Assembly: GCF_003369915.1 (NCBI RefSeq)
Contig: NW_022881603.1
Span: forward strand, 6,121,249 to 6,185,248
Direction of reading: 5' to 3'
DNA: 64,000 bases
Source of the DNA: Drosophila miranda
Taxonomy: Eukaryota; Arthropoda; Insecta; Diptera; Drosophilidae
Each line of letters opens with the position of its first letter. Position 1 is the first letter of the stretch. Shown here piece after piece: positions 25,274-37,803 of the stretch. The notes under the pieces are model-generated. The model did no database searches, was not told the DNA's origin, and worked only from the letters and a program-made list of their open reading frames with translations. The position numbers and the translations under genes are program-made.

Positions 25274-25759
25274 TTATTATCGAAATTATTTCTATCGTGT
25301 AACCCCCCAAATGATAATAGTTTAATGTCATAGTGTACTCTATTATGTTGGATGTTTCTTGTAGATTGATCTGTGCCGTGCCACCAATGATTGATGTAAA
25401 ATATATATACGTGTAAATAAACATATGTAGATACTTCGCAAAACAAAACGATTCTTTTCTTTATTAGTTCTTTGAGAGCTAGCTATTATACGGTTCTTCG
25501 GTTACCTCCAGTGTTTAGATCCCGAACATACGGTCACTAAGCAAAACTTCAAGGAAAGGAAAGAGCGCTCCGGTATAAATATTTTCAATGCAAAGCATTT
25601 TATTTTTTTTTTTTATGTATATAATCGTATATATAGAATTTATGGAATATATATATATATATTTTATATATATATATATATATATATGTATAATTTGGTG
25701 TAAAATTACAAACGTATAATTATATTAGTTATAAATTACACAAAACTTAAAGGTATTTC
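25274..25759. other. 3' flanks of Phm and Sox14 with AT microsatellite
   Basis: AT-rich convergent 3' region. An imperfect (AT)n tract runs from about 25649 to 25687 and a T-run sits at about 25605. No coding exon is visible. Confidence 0.6.
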
Positions 25760-28700
25760 TCACATATTCTCATATTTGTTAGTGTTAAACTCTAAATGAC
25801 TACCAGTAGGCTGAAGGGGTAAATCCTCAGATGTGTAAGCTAGGAGAGCTCCGTTGTTATCATGTGCGGTGTAGTTGAGATCATTGTTTGTTTCAATTAC
25901 ATTTCCGGTGTAGTCTTGGGTTATATATGTACATGGGTGTGAACCCATAGCATCTGATTCAACGAAACTATTACTTATGCTGCTGAAGACGAATTGGGGC
26001 GAATGTGAGGCTGTCAGTATGCTGCACTCGCTGTCTTCAGCCGCCGTCGGAATCGGATTGAAATCGTCATTTTGGAATGTATGCCCGCCATCTCCCCCTC
26101 CCCCATATAGACGAGTGCTGTTGTGTATCTAGATGTTCGTCGTAACAGTTTGCGGTTGAACTTGATGGGAGGACGAGTTGTCGCCACCAGCGCAAAACAC
26201 AAAACACTCGGGAGTGTCAGGCACATACGGAGGTATTTGATGGCTGGCCGAATGTAAGTTGGCATCATTTAAAATGTTGTCTTCAATAATATTGTGGCAG
26301 TCCGAGAAGTTCGTATGGGAACTGTTGTTGGTTCCATTGTTATTGACAGAGTTCACATCTAACAAGGATTCGTCACAGAATGGCAAATACTTCTGGACAT
26401 CTTCGGAGAACTCCTCCGTGGCATTCAGCGGACCTATATCGGATAGATTCTCCATCAGCCCTGCGGCTGGATCCGATTGATTGTGGTGGCTATTGGACGA
26501 AGAGTTCACCTCCAACTGGGAGTCCTCGTTGTCGGTGGAGTTTACGAAAAATGAGTAATACTTGTAAACATCTTCGGTTAAATTCTCTCGTGGATTGGGG
26601 GAAAGATTTTCCATTTGACCTGTATTTGGGTCTGAGTGTAGTTTTAGATCGCAATCAGCACTGCTATTCGTGTTCAGAGGTAAATATTCAGATGATTGAT
26701 AGCTTAAAAGATTATCGGTTGATGGTAACATAATATCAACGGCATTATTGTGCTGTTGCTCTATCGGAGCTTTTACATTTACATTGTATTTAGGTTTCGA
26801 AGTATCACCCGTGTCATTATTTCTTATACGTTTCGAAACTGAACCAGTTTGACATGTAGAGGTAGATCTTTTGCTTTTCCGGCCGGCAGTGGGGGTTCCA
26901 TTAATTGCAATAGTGGACAAAGTGCTATTCTGTGTGTCATTTTTAACTTCGCTTCCATCCGCATCCTGATTCTGCTTTAGCGCTCCCGGACATCTCAACT
27001 GCTTCTTTTGTGGCTTGTACTTGTAGTTAGGATACTCGATTAAGTGCAGCTTCCTGAGCTTCTCTGCCTCGGCTATGTAGGGCTGCTTGTCTTCTTTGCT
27101 CAAGAGCTGCCATCGTTTACCCAATTCTTTGGATATCTCGGCGTTATGCAAGTCTGGCGTTCGCTCACAAATCTTCCGACGCTCCATTTGACTCCACACC
27201 ATGAATGCATTCATGGGTCTCTTGATATGGCCGGGAGAATGTTTCTTCGTCTGGAATAAAAGAACAGGTGAAACAATAATCAGCGAGGGTTAAAAAATTA
27301 ATCTTTCAATTAAAACAGATTTACTTATACGCAGTAAGAGTGAAGGGGAAACTGAACAATCATCAGTGTTTTAAATGTGAAACCAGAGAGTATTAGGATC
27401 ATCATAGAACTTAATCGCTCATGTTGATTCCGGAATGATTCCCCGAATAAGTTTTAAGTGTATGCAATCGCGGAATTGAAAGCACACCTCGAATGGATAT
27501 ATGTATCTATAATATATGTAAAACACTCTGTTCGTATTGTTTTTATACGAAAACACATTTCCCTATTATAAATTCATTTATATACTTATGGACGTGCATA
27601 CATACATATATACATATGAGTGTTCATTCCATATTAACGTTCCACAGATAAAGAGTTAGGAAATACAAATTCACACCAAGCGAAATCACTGACTGCACGC
27701 ACACTTTCACGGATATATGGTACGTACCGTATATCTGTGTAACCTACATATATGCATTTTTTGTATCGCCTTGTCTATGTTCGTTTGTATGCATTTGTAT
27801 CTGTACGAAAAATACGTATTCGCAGCGTTTGGAGTTCAATGTCCCTCGCCAAGGTTAATAAAACGCTCCTAAAAACGAAATATGTACATATGTATCTGTA
27901 TCTGTTCGAGTATACTTGTGTATATTCACATTCGATTATTAAGATACACAGACAAGTGCACGAATGTACTCGCATGCATTCAATTAATAAGCAATTCCAC
28001 CGCTGCTTCCTGGTTATGCTTTTGTGCACTTAATCCTTTAAATCAGCAGACAGATCGAACGAAATCACAAACAGAACAGTGTCGTGTCTGGGGAACACAG
28101 GAACGCAGGAACGCAGGAACTCGACAACCATTTGGAATAGGTCATCGCTGTGACGCGCCGCCCTCAACGTATGGCCGGCCAACGCCAGAGGAGAGAACAT
28201 AGCCAATGTGAATAACCGTTTTTTTTAATTCATTTTATTGACACAAAAGAGAGACGGCAAAAACTACCTATTAATAGCGTTAACTTCGACCTTGCAGCAG
28301 TTCGTGTAACTCGTAAAGTTCATCCACACGATACCCTTGGTAGTAACGACGCCTGAGCAGGGAGCAGCAAGCAGTCAGCGGTGAGCAGTGAGCAGACTTT
28401 CCGCCGAAACGAGTGATGGAAGCCGAAGAGAGCTGGGCACCGACGGTGGGCTGGATGTGATGCGATGCTCCAACGGCCATTGCCATCGCCGTGGCTGTTG
28501 CTTTTGCTTTTGGTGTTGCTATTGCTGATGCCTTTGCTTTTGCCCTCGCCACAAGTCTGCTCCAATACTCACTCTCAATGTCGCGTCAGACAGTTCAAGT
28601 CTAATAAGCAGCCGACTCTCGTAGATCTACACACACACACGCACACCACATAACACAGACAGTGCACACAGACAGTGAACACATGCGTGCACACAGAGGT

Positions 28701-30238
28701 ACACGCGGCAGTCCCGCGGGAGCGGATGTGCGGATTACATGTGTCCTTATGTGCGTCTTGTGTGTGTACAATATACATATGTATGTACATATATCTACGT
28801 ATAGTAAGCAATTGAGTTTGGCGTTCGTGACGCTGCTTCTGCTGCTGCGGCTGGCGGAGCCATTGCCTCCACTCCTTCGAGACCGCACTAATAACCGTAA
28901 AAACAAACTGCTAAGCAAGGTCAATGCACCAAATGTTCTATGAATTTGTACGCGTACGTCTGTGTGTATATGTGCACACAATCGGACATTCCATTTCATT
29001 GCTAATATTATATATTCTTCACATGTACATATGCACATGTATATTTCATACCATATCAAGTTTTTGATCAGCATTGAAGTGACGCTGCTATCATATGACA
29101 CGAGTTTCGGTATCGGTCAGAGTGCAATATCATGATTGGTACTCTTAATCACCTACTATTCGTGTGTACTGCACACAAATGCATATAAAGAAAGACATAC
29201 ACTCTCGCATGTACATACGTACGTATTTCCTACACGACAAATGCAAGTGAGTCATCATTAAGGGAAGCGAATCGCGGGTACAACCGCCCCGTAAAAATAT
29301 GCATGGGTGCAAAAAACAAATAAAAGAAACTGCATTTCCACTGAATCCATGGATGGTAGCACTACCCATGTCTAGGGATACATCAGAAGGGTATTCGCTC
29401 ATGAGATTGAAATCAATCAGTTCGATGATACATACAAACTAGTATTTCATCATAAGAGCACACAGCTGCATCCAGCCATACATCAAAAGTTGAATAAATA
29501 CCATGATATTGGTACGCATTCGTATACATATTCGGTTACTAATCTTGCTTAATTGTTCTGCCATATTTGTGTTTGTAATAAAAGAAATAATCACAAGAGA
29601 AATAGAATCTAATCTACAGGAAATCTTATCAGTCAAACTTTTTGTTGACCTGTCCAGTCTGGAAAAATAATAAGCACACACAAGTATAATACGAGTATAA
29701 ATGTAGGCCTTTTGCCCAAAAATATCTGCAACATTTTGTTAGGGCTTATCTATGTAAGTGTTCAGTTTCCCCATAAGAGCCGATAAGGAGTGCATCATTA
29801 ACTTACTTGAGTTGCATCTGAATACGGGGTACTGGAATTGACAGGCACCCGTGCTGAACCAAATACCACATCGGCGTCGAGGACTATGACTGTCATTTTG
29901 GGAGTGCCCTGTGCTGGAGATCTTTCGTTGTCCATGCTGGATCTGGATCTGGATCTGGATGTGGGTGTGGGGCGGTTCGGTGCAGCTGCAGCTGCAGCAA
30001 CAGGCGAGGGCACAGGCACAGGCAGAGTCCCAGCCACAGCCGTCGTCGAATGAGTAATAGCTTGCTCGCTTTGTGTTTTACTTGTTGGTGTCCGTATCCG
30101 TATCCGTATCGGTTGAGTTGGGGCTGGGTTTATTGGGGTGGTTGCAATACTAACAGCAGGCCCGTTGGTAAGCGAATCGGTATCCGTATCGGTGTTGGTG
30201 TTGGTATCAAGAGTTCCCTGAGTTGGCTCAGCTATCAT
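25760..30238 (-). pseudogene. Sox14: Sox14 (SoxC transcription factor) with premature stop
   Basis: Ecdysone-responsive HMG-box transcription factor. Exon A is 29807-30238 (ATG at 30238, MIAEPTQGTL, to SDATQ) and exon B is 25760-27250 ([16 protein letters not shown] onward), joined by GT-AG in phase 0. The full frame would give about 640 residues. The HMG box (about residues 152-222) is complete, with [20 protein letters not shown] and [10 protein letters not shown]. The C-terminal half is Asn/Ser-rich. An in-frame TAG at 26129-26131 cuts the protein at about 517 residues. The same frame then stays open for about 122 codons to the natural stop at 25760, including the SECSILTASHSPQ and FVESDAMGSH segments. 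The lost tail probably carries activation function, so truncation may be harmful; the HMG box would still be made. Confidence 0.9.
27251..29806 (-). other. Sox14 intron
   Basis: A 2.5-kb intron with many short CATA/TGTA and CA-rich microsatellite stretches (for example 28629-28700 and 28775-28800). A 28438-28560 stretch of GC-rich trinucleotide-like repeats gives open frames on both strands, probably by composition. No transposon was recognised. It may hold alternative 5' exons. Confidence 0.5.
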
Positions 30239-31249
30239 CTTTCCACTTGTATCTCAAATTTGCAGCGTGTGGGGCGCTGTGTTAGTGGGGTGCATAGCAC
30301 AGTTAGTTTTCCAAGTGCGTTCGTCTAGATCTGCAGCAGCATTCGCAGTAGTAGATACACATTTGTGGGTATGGCTGGCAGAGGTATTGGTATTGGTTTT
30401 GGTTTTGGATTGGTTTGTTTGTGTGCACTCGTCGTAGCTGTAGATGTAGATGTTGATGTAGCTGGAACTGTATAGCTGGTGATAAGGCTCGGCTCTTCCA
30501 ATTTTATCGGGTATTATTAAATAGAGCGGTTAGCATTTTAACCGCACATTACCCTGTGCTGTGCATGTTTATACATGTAACTTATGTACGATTATGTATT
30601 CGTAGTCGCCTGCCCGATCGTGCTGTTTCATTTAACAATATACTCGCGCACACACAGATACTTTGCTCTGTCTTCTTTGATTGTGAATGTGAATGTGTGT
30701 GCTCAAGGTGAAACTGGTTCCTCGTTATTTATTTATTTTTTGTTTTGTGTTTGCAATATTCCAAGACTCACGTTCGCTTCGCGTTGCGTCTGTGCAACGG
30801 ATTTATACTTATGTACATATATATGCTTATACGTATATGTATATGTATATCTTTAGTTTTTTATGCACACTCTCAGCTGAGCATTATATTAATTTATACA
30901 TAAATGCACTGGTTTTAATAGATTGGATTGAATTGGTTACCAAACACACACACACACCCGATAGAGAGTGTGTTAAAGTATCAAGGTGCGGACGCGTTTT
31001 TCCCGGTGCTCCCGTGTGGACGGCAAATAGCAGGAAAGCCTGCAGGAAAAAAGCTCGGTCAGGAAACAGGCGGACACAGGGTAGGACTACGTACCAAATG
31101 GTCACCTATAGCGCGCACAAACTCAGCCCAGCGTAATAATCCAGACACTGCAAACGGAAAATCCCGGTCGTTGGCCAGGGGCGAGGGGTGAGATTTTGCC
31201 CTCTTTGTCTCTCATTCCAAGCATGCCACTAGTGTTGTAATCAAATGTC
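30239..31249. other. Sox14 5' UTR and upstream region
   Basis: Contains low-complexity GTATCC, GTTTTG and GTAGAT repeats (30330-30470) and a short CA run near 30946. It presumably includes Sox14 5' UTR and promoter. No exon with a clear splice site was found. Its right edge with the retrotransposon is not sharply visible. Confidence 0.4.
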
Positions 31250-31988
31250 ACTCTATGTTACGTGCCGTCTGCTTTGTTGCAAATTGTAACAAGTCATGCC
31301 AGCTGATCGAGCCGCCAGCTGCTGATCGGTGCTTCGCAGCCCTGCAGCAGCCCTGACGCGTTGCCGAAAAACGACAACAGAGGGCGCTGATGGCGATCCA
31401 ACAAGGTCGATTAGAGCTACCTACAGGGGGCGCAGTGCGCAGATCTACCGGAGCCGCCAGGCGACTACCCTCCGCCAGAGGGCGCTTTATAACGGACGCA
31501 AAAGACGGGCAAAAGGCTGCCGACGGGCATCCTGCGAAAAGCTCACGCGAGCGGACAGCAAAAGGGAAATGGCAGGCTAACAACCTGCCCGTAGCACCGA
31601 ACCCAGTAAGGTGCTCCGTATGGTATACTGGAAGCCACTTAAGAATTTTTCTGCTATAGGGCTGACGGCAACGGCATTCCATGACCTCAATAGGCAGCTT
31701 GATACGCTGCTGAAATGGCTCATGGGCTAATGTCCTTGCCGCCCCCGTCCCGCTAAAACCATGGCAGGCCTCTTCTAACGCTCGGCAGCTGCACCATTAA
31801 GTTGGCTGCATAGGTTTGGTTGATTCCATCCCAATCAATACCGATCTGGCACTGAACTCTGCAGCCCATAAGGCCCAGAGTCAACCCTCGCATGGACCTC
31901 ACTCTCGGAAAGGTACCCATGGGATCATGAAGGTGACTACGCAATACAGCTGTCGACAACGGACTAGAGTTGGGACCCACTAAAGGAA

Positions 31989-33412
31989 ATGACTTCAACT
32001 ATCAATAAATTGACGGATGTGCTGAATTCTCAGCAAATCGAGATTTCAGAGGACGTGGTATTCGGGAGACGGAATATCATAGGAAGATCGCCACCTAAAT
32101 CTGCCCCGGCGGCCGAAAGAGTCGCACGAATCGCACAGAGGACTGGGAGCAAGACCCAGGAGTCCCTGCCCAATATGAGGGAATCACTCATCAGCCTAGG
32201 CGAGAGAGTAAAAGAATTGACAACCATGATGAACGAGCAGCGGCACGTTAACACTGCCATGAGGGATCTCGCGGCAGGATTAGCAGACCTGCAAACAACG
32301 GTGGTTAAATGCTGGGAGAGCTCGACCAAGGAGAAACCCTCCAATGAAGGGAAAACGCTGAAGGGAAACCCACTTATGGTAGAGAGTGCCTCACAGACCT
32401 CACCAGAGAGGGAGGCAGATAAGAGAGGAAGCGTGTACAAGAGGGTACGAGAGGAGTCACACAAGAGCAGGCGTTTCTCACCAAAGCGGCACAAGGGACC
32501 GCCGCAGATCCGAGTCCCCCACAAAAACTGATGCTGCCAGACCCAGGTCAAGGACATGCGTCAGCGGGCGGCGAGAGCACTCCCACAACCGCACCAGTAA
32601 CCAGAGGGGATACCCCCAGTAGTAAGCTGCAGAAGTGGCAACTCGTCGACAGAAAATCAAAGCGGGAGCGGACCGAAAGGAGACACAGGCCGGATGTCAT
32701 AATCATCCAACCTCAGGGCAACCTAACATCCAGCGATATGCTGCGGATGGTCACCAGGCGGCAGGACGACAAGCTGAAGGCCGTCAGCGAAAACGTCAAC
32801 CGGGTCAGGCGAACAGCGAAAGGAGATCTACTGCTTGAACTGAAGGGCGTGTGCAGCAGCAGCAACGAGAGGATGAAAGAAGACATCCAGCTGGAGTTGG
32901 GAAACCAAGTGGGCATCAGAGCCGTGTCAGAGGAATCCTGCGTGGAGATAAGGGATCTCGACACCCTGGTCACAAAAGAGGATGTTGTTGCTGCAATTGC
33001 AAAACAGGCAAAACAAGAGGTGGTTACCAGTGCGGTCAAAAGCCTTAGACAGGCCTTCGCCGGCACGCAAATGGCAATAGTTTGCCTCCCACCGTCGGTC
33101 GCCAAGGAACTGCTCAAAGAGGGCAGGCTGAGGATTGGTTGGACCAGATGCCGGGTCAGTGAACGGCAAGCACAAAGGAGATGCTACAAATGTCTACAGT
33201 TCGGCCATATAGCGGCGAACTGCACAAGCGCTGTTGACCGCTCGGGCTGCTGCCTCAAGTGTGGCGAGAGCGGCCACAAAGCAGCAACGTGCCAAAAGAA
33301 GCCAAAGTGCTCTGTATGTACAGAGGGAAACCGGCAGGACACCAAGCACTATGTTGGCAGCAGGAGATGCCCAATGGTGCAGGGAGGCGCTCGTACCCAG
33401 CGTATAAAGTGA
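31989..33412 (+). pseudogene. R1-like ORF1 (Gag-like nucleic-acid-binding protein)
   Basis: Two open segments, 31989-32531 and 32531-33412, together make one Gag-like protein. The first is charged and helical (MTSTINKLTDVL, then ERVKELTTMM). The second has three Cys/His knuckles near its end. The switch at about 32515-32531 looks like a small indel, since the second segment's frame reads PSPPQKLMLPDPG across the junction. It would bind the element's RNA. Confidence 0.8.
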
Positions 33413-36126
33413 AGTTCCTGCAACTGAACCTAAACCATTGCGCGGCAGCTCAAGATCTGTTGAGCCAAACGACCAGGGAGGAAAAGGTGGACGTAGCTAT
33501 CCTTAGTGAGCCGTACAGGACGAGGAGTGACGCAAACTTTGCAGTGGATGCTTCAGGAAAGGCGGCGATCTGGGTCTGCGGAAGACGGCCGAGCCGGATG
33601 GAATCAGTGGAGTCCGCAAATCACTACGTCAGAGCTAAGATCGAGGAACTCTGGGTCTACAGTTGCTACCTACCGCCGAGCCTGCAGGCTAACGAGTTCT
33701 CGGCCGTCCTAGACGAGCTAGCCGAGGACGCAAGAGGTCGTTCTGGAGTGGTGATAGCGGGGGATTTCAACGCCTGGGCTGAAGACTGGGGCTGCCCGTC
33801 AACAAACGCCAGAGGAAGAATTTTACTGGAGAGCCTGGCCTCACTTGATATTGCCCTGCTGAACGCAGGAAACGAGCACACCTTAAACAGGGGCGGCATC
33901 GGATCGTGCATAGACCTGACTTTCGTCAGCAGCTCCCTTTATACGCGGGCTGAGTGGAAGCTGAGCGATACCTACACGGCAAGCGATCACTCTGCAATAT
34001 GTTGCGAAATAACCACTGGCAGCAGAGCCCGCCAGGCAAGGAACCCCCTGGTAGCAAGGATGGGCTTCAAAGCCGGATCACTCAACACAGCGGACTTTTC
34101 CGCGAACCTGGTCACCCCACCGCCAGCGGCCGATGCCTCTAGCGAGGCGGACAGAGTGATGGAGGCAGTGCTGCACGCCTGCAGGGCGAGCATGGAGAGA
34201 CGCTACGAGTACAGGAGTCACCACCAGCCGGTTTACTGGTGCAACCAGCAGATTAAGGATTCGCGACGGAAATGCCTGCAGGCCCGCAGGCAGTACCAGA
34301 GAGCGCGTGGCCGGGCAAATTATACGCAACTCCAGGGCGAATACACAGCTGCCCGCAGGGACCTGAAGCTAGCCATCCGGGATAGCAAGCGGAAGTGCTT
34401 TCTGGAACTCTGCGACTCAGCGGAGCATGGCATCTGGGGAAAGGCCTACAAGGTGATAATAAAAAAAATGAATGCCCTGAAACCGAAGGCACCGGTTGAA
34501 GCAGAGAAAATGAAGAATATCGTGGAGACTCTATTCCCCCGTATGCCTCAGGAGAGCATCCCACCAAGGCAGGAGTATGCGGAGAACCAAAGTGAGCTAG
34601 AGCAAATTAGCGAGGCTAGAGCGAGCCATCCAGCGAGGGGGCGACCTGTCTCCAATGCAATTTGGCTTCCGCAGGGGCCACTCCACACTAGACGCGCTAT
34701 CAACGGTGGCAGACATTGCAGCAAAGGCAATCGAAGGCACCCGTTGGAAGGGCGGTGCCAAAAAATACTGTATAGTGGTGACACTAGACGTACGAAACGC
34801 GTTCAACACTGCCAACTGGGATTGCATCCTGAGGGCGCTAACGGGCTTTGGAGTTGAAGGCCATCTTATGCGCATGGTCCAAGACTACTTCCGGGACCGG
34901 GTGCTAATGTACGAGACTGAAGAAGGTACTAAGAGACACGAGATAACTGGTGGCGTCCCACAAGGATCGGTCATTGGGCCACTACTTTGGAACGCTATGT
35001 ATGATGGCATCCTGCGTCTGCAAGTACCCGAGGACACGAAAATGATAGGGTTCGCCGACGACGTGGCACTAGTGGCCGTAGCAAAAAATCTCAAGGATGC
35101 GGAAGGCAAATGTGACGCCTCAATAAGGAGAATCAGAGAGTGGCTGGGCTCCGCTGGGCTACAACTGGCCGACAACAAAACGGAAGTAGTCCTGATCAGC
35201 AGCCGAAAAAAAACCGAAACAGCGCTGGTGAACGTGGGATCTTGCAGGATAGAGTCCGTGAGAGCAATACGGTACCTGGGAGTGATGCTTGACACACGGC
35301 TATGCTTCCGTGAGCACCTCAGCCAGGTGAGCATAAGAGCTGCGGCACTGGGCAGGGCACTAAACAAAATAATGCTCAACACGAGGGGCCCGAAGCAAGG
35401 ACGGCGGCTCCTACTACACAACGTGCTAAAGGCTACAATACTATACGGTGCAGAGGTCTGGGCGAAGGCGGCCAACACAAAAGCCTATATGAGGAAGATA
35501 GGCAACATATCGGCTGGGAGCCCTGCGAGTATGCAGTGCTTTCCGCACGGTATCCGACGACGCGGCTCTGATCATTGCTGGGACGGCACCAATCGACCTT
35601 TTAGCAAGGGAGGCGGCCAAAATATACTCGCAGCGAAGAGATATAGAGCCGGCGGAGCCAAATATGGACGCAATCGGACAACGGGAGCGGCAGCAAACAA
35701 TGGCCGAGTGGCAGCGCAGATGGACGGAGTCGACGAAGGGGCGATGGACGCACGCCCTAATCCCAAGAGTCGAAGAGTGGTGCAAGCGAAGTCACGGGAG
35801 TGTAAACTTCTACCTGACGCAACTTTTAAGCGGCCACGGTTGCTTTAAAGCATACCTGCATAGGTTTGGCCACGAAACAGACGGAGAGTGTCCTGCCTGC
35901 GACGCCAGAGGACGCGGAGCACATACTCTTCAACTGCGCGAGATTCGCAGCGGAGAGAGAGAGTATAGAGGACTGCTGTGGAGAAAGGCTGACATAGGAA
36001 ACACTGGTGAGAGCGATGCTGGAAGACACGCGCAAATGGGAGGCTGTATGCAACTTTGCGTGCGTAGTAATGCGTAAGCTACGCGAGGCCGAGCGCGCCA
36101 GAAGACGGCAGACAGGAGGGGCATAG
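33412..36126 (+). pseudogene. R1-like ORF2 (endonuclease-reverse transcriptase), broken
   Basis: The endonuclease (about 33412-34010) is intact in sequence. The linker from about 34011 to 34600 is open. At about 34610 the frame jumps from SELEQISEA directly into RAIQRGGDLSPMQFGFRRG, skipping the region where R1 elements carry the KAPGxDGIPN and RPL motifs. The palm continues to about 35495; frame changes at about 35497 and 35905 follow. The last segment ends in RRRQTGGA and TAG at 36124. It cannot produce an active enzyme. Confidence 0.85.
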
Positions 36127-36320
36127 AGTGCCCGCCCGGGCCCTGCGACGCAATACTTGACGGTCGTCCCGCAGGAGCACCTGGCAAACCAAACCTACCT
36201 ACTTAAACACCTAATACTTCTTTCTATACTACTAATTCTATCCTGCTGTATATACATATCATGTAAAAGCTTTTCCCTTCCGTTTTTCACTACCTAATAA
36301 AATATAAAATTAAAAAAAAA

Positions 36321-37803
36321 ACGAGGGGAACGTTGTGAGTTGCTGCGGAGACCGCAACTCTACATTTATACCCGATACTTAGTCAGTAAGGCTCTCCTCC
36401 GGCAGACGCCGCTAATATTGAACGACACGACAAAGAGTGCGTGCGAGAGAGACAGAAAATCAGTCTGAGCGTGACGTCGGGCGCTGCGTAGCCACTGCAA
36501 ATTGATTTGTTCCTTTTGGCTATAAAAATTATCTGATCTGATCCAGATGCAGCAATCTGATAGATATGGTCATTATCTATGATTCTGCGTTTTTAGTTTT
36601 CTTGAATCTGCAATATTGTGGATGCAACAGATTTTCGTCCTTTGTGGGGGCGGAAGGGGGTGGGGCGAAATTTTGAGATATACGTTTTAAAGTGAGATCT
36701 AACCGGATACCAAATTTGGTTACTCTAGCCTTAATAGTCTCTGAGATTTGTGAATATCCCCAGATTTTCATCCTTTGCGGGGGCGGAAGGGGGTGTGGCG
36801 AAATTTTGAAACAAACTCGTCTCGGTCCGATATATTAGGAGTGTGGATACCAAATTTGGTTGCTCTAGCTTTTATAGTCTCTGAGATCTAGGCGCTAATG
36901 TTTTACTCTAAGCAAAGCCGGCTATGCTACGTGTGTGTTAGAGAGAGACAGGGCGAGAAAAAATGAAATTGTTTTCTTGATGCTGGCTATAATAATAATA
37001 CGATCCAATTCAGATTCCTCAGTCTTAAAGATATGGTCATTCTCTACAATTCTACGTTTTTGGTTTTCTCATATCTTTAAAATTGTGGATGCCACAGTGT
37101 TCGGAGCAGAACCCAGCCGATTAGCTGCTTGCCAAATAGCACCTAATTCTTGGCCCTCAGCCGCTTATTTTGTTTGTTACTTATGTCTATGTCACTCATT
37201 TGTTTGTTAAAGCTCTGCGCTTGCTTGCCCTGCTAAACGCTCTCTGCCAGCTCGCTCTTCGCTATCTCCGCTTTGCGTCTGCCTACCGACGTCGGCCGAG
37301 CGAAGCTGCGCTTAGCGATCGGAGCGGCAATGTAAAGGGCAGGCAAGCCACACTTGCAATTTGGATGTCACGCATTAAAGAACATATCGTAATTTTATTT
37401 CTGCGCCGAGTTTTATTTAATTCGAAATAATTAGTCGGCCGATTGGGGATAAAAAACATTATCTCCACATAAAATTTTCGTCCTTTGTGGGAGCGGAAGT
37501 GGGCGGGGCGAAGTTTTGAAATATTTTTGTAGCAGTGACATATCACAGAAGTCTGGGTCCAAAACATCGTTGCTCTAGCTCTTATAGTCTTTGAGCACTA
37601 GGCGCTGAAGGGGACGGACAGACGGACGGACGGACAGACGGACAGACGGACAGACAGACAGGGCTCAATCGACTCGGCTATTGATGCTGATCAAGAATAT
37701 ATATACTTTATGGGGTCGGAAACGATTCCTTCTGGACGTTACACACATCCACTTTTACCACAAATCTAATATACCCCAATACTCATTTTGAGTATCGGGT
37801 ATA
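36321..37803 (+). repeat. Array unit 1, carrying an inserted segment
   Basis: The first unit abuts the A-tail of the R1-like element. Its sequence is interrupted at 37098-37473 by unrelated DNA. The rest follows the consensus order, ending with a GACG/GACA tract at 37613-37660. Confidence 0.88.
37098..37473. mobile_element. LTR-like insertion inside array unit 1
   Basis: About 376 bases unrelated to the unit. It starts TGTTCGGAGCAG directly after GCCACAG and ends near GGATAAAAAACA or shortly after. CCACA occurs at both edges (37092-37096 and 37465-37469), a possible target duplication. The size, TG...CA-like ends and absence of genes suggest a solo LTR; the family is unknown and the exact right edge is uncertain. 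Confidence 0.4.

Larger units (their letters stand above)
31250..36320 (+). mobile_element. Damaged R1-clade non-LTR retrotransposon
   Basis: Nearly full-length but defective. The left edge is approximate. A 5' UTR is followed by ORF1 (31989-33412, frameshift near 32515) encoding a Gag-like protein with CCHC knuckles (CYKCLQFGHIAANC, CLKCGESGHKAATC, CSVC...). ORF2 (about 33412-36126) overlaps it: an AP-endonuclease domain (FLQLNLNHC, LSEPYR, IAGDFNAW, ASDHSAICCEI), then reverse transcriptase (FGFRRGHSTLDAL, LDVRNAFNTA, PQGSVIGPLL, FADDVAL) and a C-terminal zinc cluster (CPAC...EHILFNC). About 85-90 codons of the RT fingers are missing at about 34610, and further frame breaks lie near 35497 and 35905. 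The 3' end is AATAAA-like followed by an A-run at 36311-36320. The lack of RNase H and the Gag knuckles fit R1/RT1 relatives. Confidence 0.87.

Noticed and set aside
28280..28660. Protein-coding exons in the Sox14 intron from open frames on both strands
   Set aside because: The frames consist of simple trinucleotide-like repeats open in several frames, without splice sites or a recognisable family.
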